A stretch of 64,000 nt of DNA from CAYGVT01 sp964353355. GTDB taxonomy: Archaea > Thermoplasmatota > DTKX01 > GCA-020343715. The notes beneath the pieces were generated by a model that saw only the letters and a program-made list of their open reading frames with translations, was not told where the DNA came from and did not search any database. Positions 7,389 to 16,500 of this stretch are shown here, in pieces. Numbering within the stretch: the first letter of the stretch is position 1; the number at the start of each line of letters is the position of its first letter. The position numbers and the translations under genes were made by a program. The DNA is taken from the NCBI GenBank assembly GCA_964353355.1, contig CAYGVT010000134.1:62001-126000 (forward strand), given 5' to 3'.

Positions 7389-9575
7389 CGTTGGGGCCGT
7401 GCCCTCATGGGGCTGTTCCTCAGTGCGTTTGTAATCTCCGGGCTGCCCGAACCCGTCCCCTGCGTCGCCTTCAGGTCGCGCAGGGAGGGCGAGGGGCCCG
7501 AGAGCGTGCAGGAGATGCTCTCGGACATGGGCGTGCTCAGCCGCAGGCTGGGCGCCCCCACGGCCCTCTTCGACCACCCCGACCTCGGCCAGGTCATCCT
7601 CGCCATGGGCCCCGTGCCGTTCCAGTCCCAGTCCGGGGTCCACGGCCGCGAGTACCTGACCGCGGGCGAGCTCGCGCTCACGGGCGCGACGCCCGACGAG
7701 CGGCGCACCGTCGTGCGGCTCGTGCACCAGGGCATGCGCGACTACATGTCGTCGCGGTCGGACTTCTTCCACGTCGGGCAGAACTCCTACGCGAACTCCA
7801 GGCCCGCGGCCGAGGACGGCGAGTGGGCCGTGCACCGGCGTGTGACGTTCCGCGTGGACTACCCGGGGCCCGTCGTGCTCGCCGTGGACGTGGGGCAGAT
7901 GCACGTGAGGCGCGAGAGCCTGTCGGCGAGCCCCCCCGGCCGGCAGGTCCCGGCGGGCGGCCTCGCGGTGCTCTCGACGCCGGACGGCGCGTGGCTGTGC
8001 ACGGTCGAGCGCTTCGTAGAGGAGGTGACGGTCGGCGACCCCGTGGTCGTGGGCCACGGGGGCGAGCGCGAGACGGTCATCGAGCACTACGCGCGCACCG
8101 GCATGGGCGCGACGGCCTCCGCCGTCGCGGCGTCGGACCACGTGGCGTACGTCAGGAGGCTGCAGCACGGCCGGACCGGCCGCGAGGAGCCCCACGCGGC
8201 CTCGCTCCTGCACGCGCTCGCGCGCCCGGACGAGAGGCCGTCGTTCGACCCCCCGCCGAGCGCCAGGTGGAGGATAGTACAGGGCATGGCCAACCAGCTT
8301 GGCAAGGCGCGCCTGGGGGCGCACGAGGTCCGTCTCGACGTCGACCGGCCGTGGCAGCCGGCCGTGCAGGGCGTGGCCGCCGACGGGGCCGAGCTGCTGA
8401 GGGGCGTGCTGCGCGTCGTTCCCACCGAGGAGAGGCTCGCCCGCTGGGACGCGGAGCGCAGGCTCGCGCTGAAGGGGCTCGACGTGCCGGCCGAGGCGCC
8501 GCGCCTCGGCGGCGCGGTCCTCGCGCACCAGGAGGGAGTGGGCCAGGGCGCGGCGGCCCGGCTCTGGTCGGACGTGAGGTACAACCTGTTCCGGTACCTG
8601 GGCACGAAGGCCGACGCGAGGCCGCTTCGCACGCTCGAGTTCTCGCGCCCGGTGGAGCTCGGGGCCCTGCTCGCGACGGTCGCGCCCACGCCCTCGGCCG
8701 TGGTCGCGGTCGCGGACGACCCGTACGCGGCCTACGCGTCCGCGAAGGCCGCCCTCCCCTCGGCCGCGGTGCAGGCCCTGTCGTCGCGCACGCTCGCCTC
8801 GCGCCCCGCGGAGGGCGCCCTGGAGGGCGATGCGCACTACTTCAACTCGATGCTGTGGCTCGCCACCGCCCTCGAGCGCGAGGCCGGCCGCATGCCCTGG
8901 TCCATCGAGGCGCGGCCCTCGCAGGACGTGCACGTGGGGCTCTCGCTGATGGGCCGGTCGATGTGGCTGGACGAGGGCGCGCCCGCGACGGGCGTCGTCG
9001 CCGCGGTGGACGGCCGCGCCGGGGGCGCGCTCTCGGTGGGCGGCGTGGTCCCCCTGCCTGGGGGGAGGTTCGAGGGCGAGGCGGTGCGCGCCGCGCTCGC
9101 GGCCGCGCTCGGCCCGTGCGCGCGGCGCTCGCCGCCCGCGACGGTGTGCTTCCACCGCGAGGGGGCCCTCGGCAAGCCGGAGCGGCTGGGGCTCGAGGCC
9201 ATGGTGGCCGACATCGAGGCGACCGGGGCGCTCGGGAAGGGCGCTCGGGCCACCTTCGTCGAGCTCACGCTGGACCATCCCTACCGCATCATGCAGGGGG
9301 GGCAGACGGGCCCGGCCACGTGCTGCGCCGGCAGCTGGGCGCTGCTAGACGACCGCACCGCGCTCCTCGCCACCTCGGGCTACCCCACCAAGACGCGCGG
9401 CACGCCCGACGTGCTCATGCTCACCGCCCGCGGGGGCCTCCCGCCCGCCGACGCCGCGCGCGACGCGCAGCTGCTGGGCTCGCTGGACTGGGGAGGGCGC
9501 GAGGTGAGGTGGCCCCTGACGGTCTGGGGCCCGAGGGCCGAGATGGGCGTGGAGAGAGCGCGGGCCTGGGGATGA
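7383..9575 (+). CDS. Long prokaryotic Argonaute homologue, PIWI active site apparently degenerate
   Basis: A 730-residue protein whose whole length fits N-L1-PAZ-L2-MID-PIWI. Residues about 145-180 (VHRRVTFRVDY, then LAVDVGQMHVRRESL) match the N/L1 'l.vD.s...' strand pair. The TVIEHYARTG region fits a PAZ. The MID part has ADDPYAAYASAKAAL and a 'Q.l...T' pattern. Residues 515-725 fit PIWI: VHVGLSL (normally VGIDxS), PPATVCFHREG (normally HRDG), then R-I-M...G...LLDDRTALLATSG, and RGTPDVLMLT (normally 'GTp.Pl.v'). The first tetrad Asp is Ser521, the HRDG Asp is Glu593, and the final WPLTVWGPRA lacks the usual D/H/N. It therefore probably binds guide and target without cutting. Start TTG 7383; the ATG at 7407 is an alternative. 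Confidence 0.78.
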   Translation: MIRWGRALMGLFLSAFVISGLPEPVPCVAFRSRREGEGPESVQEMLSDMGVLSRRLGAPTALFDHPDLGQVILAMGPVPFQSQSGVHGREYLTAGELALTGATPDERRTVVRLVHQGMRDYMSSRSDFFHVGQNSYANSRPAAEDGEWAVHRRVTFRVDYPGPVVLAVDVGQMHVRRESLSASPPGRQVPAGGLAVLSTPDGAWLCTVERFVEEVTVGDPVVVGHGGERETVIEHYARTGMGATASAVAASDHVAYVRRLQHGRTGREEPHAASLLHALARPDERPSFDPPPSARWRIVQGMANQLGKARLGAHEVRLDVDRPWQPAVQGVAADGAELLRGVLRVVPTEERLARWDAERRLALKGLDVPAEAPRLGGAVLAHQEGVGQGAAARLWSDVRYNLFRYLGTKADARPLRTLEFSRPVELGALLATVAPTPSAVVAVADDPYAAYASAKAALPSAAVQALSSRTLASRPAEGALEGDAHYFNSMLWLATALEREAGRMPWSIEARPSQDVHVGLSLMGRSMWLDEGAPATGVVAAVDGRAGGALSVGGVVPLPGGRFEGEAVRAALAAALGPCARRSPPATVCFHREGALGKPERLGLEAMVADIEATGALGKGARATFVELTLDHPYRIMQGGQTGPATCCAGSWALLDDRTALLATSGYPTKTRGTPDVLMLTARGGLPPADAARDAQLLGSLDWGGREVRWPLTVWGPRAEMGVERARAWG

Positions 9576-9577
9576 CA

Positions 9578-10444
9578 TCAGCGGCGCCGCCGGCGTCGCA
9601 CGGAGCGCTCTCCCGCCGCCCCCCCCACGTCCTGGGCCTCGCGCAGCGATGCAAGGGCATCCTCCGGGACCAGGGGCGTGGGCGACGGGGGCGCGGCCGC
9701 CCTGCGCGCGGCGGGGGGCATCCCCCCGGCGCCGACCGGCACGGCCTCCGCCACGTCGGGGGCATCGCACTCCCATGACCACGCGCGCAGCATCTCGAGC
9801 ACCATGCCCACGAAGTAGACCGCGCCCGCGACCGCGAGGCCGAGCAGGTGCACGGGGCCGAACTCGAGCGGCTGCCGGCGCACGGGGTCGTAGAGCATCA
9901 CGAACAGCAGCATGGCGGAGCCGAAGCCCGCCAGGACGAGCCCCAGCCGGTTGCACACCAGGTCGTAGAACAGCTTGTAGCCCAGCGTCGCGCGCAGCCC
10001 GCCCTCCGCGCTCGCGCGCTTGCGCAGGGCCGCGCGGACGCGCTCCCTACCCCTCCTCCCACAGCGCCGTTCCTCCCTCGTGGGCGGCCTGACCTCGACC
10101 TCGACGACGCTCTCCACGATGCGCCGCTCGCGGTAGAGCCTGGTGCCGATGACCTCGCGCTCCACGTCGACCTCGACGAGCTGGTGCCCCGGTGCCCTCT
10201 CCCCCGCTTCTGCCGGGGGTGCCAGCTCGGGGGCCGCGCCCTCCCTGGTGACCACGACGAGCGGCTCCATCACCCGCTCGGGCACTGGGGGGACGGCGCG
10301 CTCGTCCCGCTGCGTCCGCCTCACGCGGCGCTTCTTGAGCTTCCTCCCGGGCGTGCCGCCGGCGGGGGGTTCGCGCGCCCCCGCGGTCGCGGTGGGGGCG
10401 TCTCGGGGGATGCCGTCAGCGCCGAACGGGTCATCCTGGGGCAT
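9578..10444 (-). CDS. Hypothetical membrane protein with two transmembrane helices
   Basis: No family is recognised in these 288 residues. The N-terminal half is charged and Pro/Ala-rich, with a very basic cluster (KLKKRRVRRTQR at about 35-46) and a beta-rich segment VEVDVEREVIGTRLYRERRIVESVVEVEV. Two hydrophobic helices follow at about residues 168-190 (LGLVLAGFGSAMLLFVMLY) and 200-220. The C-terminal tail is Pro/Ala-rich and ends in a run of arginines, so both termini are probably cytoplasmic. The gene converges on the Argonaute-like gene with only 2 bp between the stop codons. It is co-directional with the surface-protein operon but separated by 145 bp, which includes TTAAAAT (10491-10497 on the + strand) that could serve as its own promoter. 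Confidence 0.6.
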   Translation of the reverse strand: MPQDDPFGADGIPRDAPTATAGAREPPAGGTPGRKLKKRRVRRTQRDERAVPPVPERVMEPLVVVTREGAAPELAPPAEAGERAPGHQLVEVDVEREVIGTRLYRERRIVESVVEVEVRPPTREERRCGRRGRERVRAALRKRASAEGGLRATLGYKLFYDLVCNRLGLVLAGFGSAMLLFVMLYDPVRRQPLEFGPVHLLGLAVAGAVYFVGMVLEMLRAWSWECDAPDVAEAVPVGAGGMPPAARRAAAPPSPTPLVPEDALASLREAQDVGGAAGERSVRRRRRR

Positions 10445-10589
10445 GCGACCTCCGGGTGGTTGCGACCAGGGTCCCTGTGCCGCCCGCGGTTAAAATGCTT
10501 CCCACGCAACCGGACGGGCTCCGCATCGGGACTGGCCGTGGCCGGCGGTCGAAGGAGGGAGGCTCGGTCGGTCGACCTGATGGCCAGGC

Positions 10590-13500
10590 TCATGCCGTGT
10601 CCTGGCCGTCGTCGTCATCGTCATCGTCGTCGAGCTCCAGCTCCTCGAGCAGCTCGTCGAGCGCGGCCTTCACCCTGGAAGCCTGCGTGGACGCGACCCG
10701 CTCCACGGGCGGCTTGGCCGGGGGCGCGGCCGCGGCCTCGGGCTCATTGGTGAAGAACCGGCTCTTGATGTGCGGCCTGGAGACGCTCTGGGGCGCCGAC
10801 GGGGGCACCGGCCTCGGGGTCTGGGCCGCGACGGGCCTGAGCCGGTCCGCCGGGACCTTGAGAACCAAGGGCTTGGTCGAGGGTACGGGGGCTGGCACGG
10901 GGCGGGGCACCGGGCGGGCCGCCTCTGGCGCCCTCGGGACCGGCCGCGGGACGGGCGTGACGTAGTGCTCTGCGTCCGGGCCTTCCCTGACGGGCACGGG
11001 CCCGTGCTGCATGCGCATCGACGGCCGCGCGACCGGCGCAGGGGCCGGGGCGGGGGCCGGGGCGACCACGGGGGCCGGGACGACCACGATGGCCGGGGCC
11101 ACCGCGGGCGCGGGCTCCGGCGGCTTGGGGACGGCTCGGGGCGTCTCTATGGCGGGCCTCGGTGCCTTTTCGACTGGCTTCGGTGCCGCCGCCGGTGGCC
11201 TGCTCCGATCCATCGCCAGCCTCAATCGCTCGAGGGCGAGCTCGTGCCTGGACCTCTCGGTCATGGGCTTGGGGGCCTCGATGGTCGGGGCTGGTCCGGT
11301 GGCCTCCGGGACGGGCTCGGGCGCGGGGGGGGCAGCCCTCCTCGGTGCGGGCTCGGGGCTCCTGGGCGCCTCCGCGTGGGCCGGTGCCTCGGCGGCGCGG
11401 GTAGCGACGGGATGCGGCGTCTCGAGCGCGGCAATGGGCCTCGCGTCGAAGAACCGCCTCGGCCTCGGCCTGGGCGGCTCGATGATGGGCTGCACGGGCG
11501 CCGGGGCCAGGGGCCTGACCGCGGGCGCGGGCACCGTCGCCACGACGGGTGCGGCGGCCACGGGGGCCTCGACGGCGGGGCGCACGGGCTCGGGGGCCGC
11601 GCTCGGCGCGACGCCCGTGGGCGTCTCGCAGTCCGGGCACAGGATCCACTCGGGGTCGAGCGCGGAGCCGCACTTGCGGCACCGCGGGCCCTCGGGCGCC
11701 GTGGGGACTGGCGGCGGGGCGGCGAGGGCTGGGGCAAGGACCGGCTCGGGCGCAATGGCCGGCACGGCCATCTCCGAGCGCGCGTACTCGCCGTTGCTGC
11801 CGACGTCGACGACGCTGGCCGACGCGGGGTCGGGGACGGAGTAGACGGGCAGCGGGGCGAACTCCAGCTTGAGCTCGGGCGCGGCCCCCGGGGCGACGGC
11901 CTCGTAGGGGATGGCGGCCGGGCCGGGCTCGTAGGCCGGCTCGGGCGGCGGGACGTACGCGGGCTCGGGCGCGTACACCGGCTCCGGCGCTGGGATGTGG
12001 ACCGGCTCGGGCCGAGGGACGTGCGCGGGCCTGGGTGCGTACTCAGGTGCGTTAACCGGCTCCGGCGGTGGTGCGTACACGGGCTCGGGCGACGGGACGT
12101 ACGCGGGCTCTTGGGGTGCGTAGAGTCGCCTGTAGGACTCGTCGTACACGGGCGCCGTGGGCGCATAGGCCTGTGGCCCCTGCTCGTACGGCGGCCCGCT
12201 CGACGCCAGGGCCTGGGGCACCTGGACGGGCTCGAGGTCGACCATGACGGGCTCCGGCACGGGGGTGGGCGCGGGGGCGTACGTCGCCTCGGACGCGGGC
12301 ATCACGGGCGCTTCCGCGGCCGCGGTCGCGGCCGCGTGGCCGTTCCCGCTGGGGCGGCGGCGGCGGCCGTTGCGGTGGGCCGCCACCTGCTGGGGGGCGC
12401 GCCTGAGCATGGCGGCGGTCGCGAGGAGCGCCACGAGCGCGACCAGCAGGGGGACGAGCGTCATCATGTCGACCGGCAGCCCCTGCCTCGCCTCGTGGGA
12501 CGAGCGCTCGGCGCGCTCGACCGTGAGCTGGTGCGTCGCCACGTTCCCGGCCTCGTCCTCCGCCGTGATGGTGAACGTGTTCGTGCCGAGCTTCAGGTGG
12601 ACCGGCACGCTGAAGGTGCCGTCGATGACGGCCACTGGCACGCCGTCGATGCGGACCAGGACGCCGTCCGTGGAGCCGTTCACGAGGATGGACTCCTCCT
12701 CCGTCGACGGCGGCGGGGCGTCCATGCGCAGGTCGGGCGGGCTGGGGTCCCAAAGGACCGTGAGCGAGACGGTGCGCTCGTTGCCCGCGGCGTCCTTGGC
12801 GATGAGCTCGACCGTGTTGGTGCCGGCCTGGAGCTGGTGCGTGTGGTTGAACGACCCGTCCGCGTCGAGGCGGGCGCGGTCGTTGCCCACCCACAGCTCG
12901 CTCGCGGTCGCGGCCGTGCCCTGGACCTGCAGCACACCTGAGCGCGTGGTCCATGCGAGCGCGGGCGGGCTCGCGAGCGCGATGAGCGGGGCGGTCGTGT
13001 CGCGGACGACGCGCACGACTTGCGCGCTCGAGCGCCCGTTGGGGTCCACCACGTCGACCGTGATGCGGTTCTCGCCCTCGACCAGGGTGACGGTGGTGGT
13101 GAACCGGCCGACCTGCTCGACGCGCTGGCCGTTCACGTAGACGGACGAGTCGAGGTCCTCCTGGTTCACGGAGCCCTCGACCACGACAGACGTCGCGGAC
13201 GTGAGCGCGCCGTCCGCGGGCGTGGCGATCTGGAAGCCCGGCGGCTGGTCGTCGAGCGTGACGCGGACGTAGGAGTTGTTGACGTTGCCCGCGCGGTCCG
13301 AGGAGGCCACGATGAGCAGGTTCTCCCTGCTCGTGAGCAGGCGCGTCGTCCTGAACCAGCCCTGGGCGTCCAGGGTGACGGGCTCGTCGTTGATGGTGAC
13401 CGTCGCGGCGAGCTCGGTGCGGCCCTCGACCGTGACGAGCGGCGAGGCCGAGACAGAGCCGTCCACGGGAGAGGAGACGAACAGGGCCGGGGGGACGGTG

Positions 13501-16500
13501 TCGAGCCACACGTGCAGCACCTGTATGGCCGCGTTGCCCGAGCCGTCGACGGCCTCGACCACGATGATGTTCAGGCCCTGGCGGATGTGTATGCGCTCGA
13601 ACATCACGCCCTGGCGGTTCGGCACGGGGACGCCGTCGAGGAAGAGCTCTGCCGTCCTCTCGGTCGTCGCCTCCACGATGACGTAGGAGTCGCGCACGCT
13701 CGACCGGTCGAGCGGGCGCAGGACCTCCAGGTCCGGGCCCAAGAGGTCGACTTGGAAGTCAACGCTCGTGACGTTGACGTTGCCCGACCGGTCCATGGCC
13801 TTGGCGTAGATGCGCGAGCTGCCGTGCTCCAGTCCCGAGAAGCGGACGGACCATACGTCCCCCGCCTCGACCGGGGCCCACGTCTCCCCGTCCATGCTCG
13901 CCCAGGCGCCCGCGAGGCCCGAGCCCATCTCCGTCAGGAACCCCTTCACGGTGAGGTCCTGCGTGTTGACGAGCGCGCCCGCGTAGGGCTTCTCCACCGA
14001 GATGGCGGGGAGCGCCCAGTCCACGACCGCGACGTCGGCTTGGATGTCGTCGTCGAGCGCGAGCGTGGCGTGCGTCGTGAGCCCCGATGCGGTGATCTCC
14101 AGGTCGTAGGGCGAGATGCGGTCGGGGTGGCCCTCGACCACCATCCAGGCCGGGAAGAGCTCCGAAGCGGTGCGGCCCTCGGGGCTCGCGATGCGCGACG
14201 TGTAGTACGAGCCCGTGCTGCGCCTGAAGACGACGAGCGCGTCGGGGCAGGGCAGCCCGCTCACCGCGCCGGTGGCGTTGGCCCACGTGAGGTTGAGCCC
14301 CAGCTTGTAGTAGACCTCGATGCGCCCCGCCGCGTCGGTCGAGCCCGACATGTAGGGCACGCGCGTCGAGACGGTCGTGATGGTGCCGTCGGACGCCGTG
14401 AGCGCGCGCCGGCCGGTGAGCGTCGAGTTGGTGACCACGAGGTCCATGTGGTCGGTCGCGATGGCGGTCTCGTTGACCTGCCACGTGACGTTGTCCATGA
14501 AGACCTTGAGGCGCTTGCCGTCGGTGCGGGGCTTGGCCTCGAGCAGGAGCCCGTTCTCGGCGCCCGTGATGGAGTTGACGCCGACCGTGGGGAGGCTCGT
14601 GAAGCCGCGCAGCGCGATGGCGTAGCCCCTGCAGTCCCGCAGCTCGTTGCCCTCGACCGTGAACCTGTTGCCCAGCAGGTCGATGGCGTTGCCGCCCAGG
14701 CCGAGGAGCCGGTTGTCCTTGACCGTCAGCGTCGATGGCCCCGTGGAGCCGGTGGAGACGACGCCCGCGCACGTGCTGTCCTCGGCGACGTTGTCGGTGA
14801 CGGTGATGGAGCCGCTCGCGTCGTCCTGGATGCGCACGAACGCGCTCTGGGTCGAGCCGGTGCCGTTGCGCATCGTGTTCCCCGAGATGACGACCTTGGC
14901 CGTGGAGGACGAGGACGCTATCGAGAAGCCGGAGCCCCCGATGGCCTCGAGCGTGTTGCGCTGGGCGACGAGCGTGCCCTTGCCGTAGAGCCGGTTCGTG
15001 GCGAGGGCGTTGCCCGTGCCCCCGCGCATGACGTTGTCCACGAACAGCAGGCCCCCGTCGCCCGAGTAGCTGTCGATGACGGCCGCGCCGTCGGTGCTGG
15101 ACGTGCCCACGCCGCAGTCCTCGAAGGTGTTCTCGTATATCTGCACCCAGTCGCCGTACTTGGGGCCCACGTTGGGGCTCGGCCCCGCCGTGGTGTAGGC
15201 GTAGAACCGCAGCAGCGACCGGTGGGTCTCCTTCAAGAAGGTGTTCTTGTAGGCGACGAACTGCGAGAAGTACACGAGGTCGACCGAGGTCGAGCCGCCC
15301 CCGCCGCCGTTGCCCTCGAAGAGGTTGCCGGTCACGAGCGCCTCGCCCTTGTTGCCGGCCAGGCCCTCGAGGGCGATGGCCTTGTCGGCGCCGTTGTTGC
15401 GCAGCTTGGAGTTCAGGATGCGCGCGGTCATGTCGAACTCCGAGTACCACGACCAGCCTCCGGCCTTGCCAGTGACGCCTCCACCGGCGTTGTCCTCGAT
15501 GACGGACTGGTCCACCCACCAGCCGCCCTTGCGGTAGAAGGTGTACTGCCAGTCGTAGCCGTACATCTGCCAGTTGGTGCTGCCCGCGAGGTTGGTGTTG
15601 TTGTGGACCCTCGTGCGCGTGAGCTTGAGCTCGTTGGTGAGCGTCATCGTACCGTGGTAGTACATGTAGCCCGAGGACGTGAGGTCGAACCCGTTGCGGC
15701 CGTTCCTGCCGATTGTGGAGTCCTGGAAGTCGAACACCTGCTTGTAGTCCACTCCCACGCGGTCGCCGTAGTAGAGCTGCTCGTAGAGCGAGCACCAGAT
15801 GCCGTCCTTGCCGTTGGACTCGATCGTCGCGCGCACGAGCTTGAGCGTGCTGCTCCAGAGCAGGCGGCCGCGCGCGCTGTAGGCGTAGTGCCAGTCGTAG
15901 GTCCAGATGCCGTAGTCCTTGTTGGACTTGACCGAGGTGTCGGTGAGCGTGAGGGTGTAGGTGCGGCCCTTGTCGCCCGTGCCGGTGCCGTAGTAGACGG
16001 TGCGCGGGCGGTCGATGTGGATGCCGTCCTTGCCGTTGTTGAGGACCTCGCAGCCCGAGAGGGACACGCCATGGTTGACGGCAATGGTGGGGGCGCCTCC
16101 CTGCTGGCAGTTGTAATTGTCCTGGATGTAGAGCCCGTGGGCCGAGTTGTCCCTGAGCTTGGTGCTGGTGAGCGCGACGGAGAGCGCGACCTTGTGGGTG
16201 CCGCTCACGCTCGTGGGCTTGATGTAGTGCCCGATGTGGATGCCGGAGCCCCCGTTGTTCTTCGAGTAGCCGCCGGAGACCTTGAGGTCGAACAGCGAGT
16301 CGAGCGCGCCCGAGCCGGAGCTGTCCTTCAAGTCGGCGTGCAGGTAGATGCCGTGGCTGATGCTGCCCGAGATGTTGACGTTGCTGATGACGGTCGTGAA
16401 GTCCAGGTCCAGGTCCCCGGCGAGCGTCTTGTTCCACGCCATGTAGACGCCGTTGGTCTTGGCCGTGATGGTGGTGTCCGCGACCAGGACGCTCCAGCCG

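Noticed and set aside
7391..9778. 795-codon frame overlapping the Argonaute gene
   Set aside because: It is the Arg/Gly-rich alternative frame of the same DNA and shows no motif, while the 7383 frame shows PIWI blocks.
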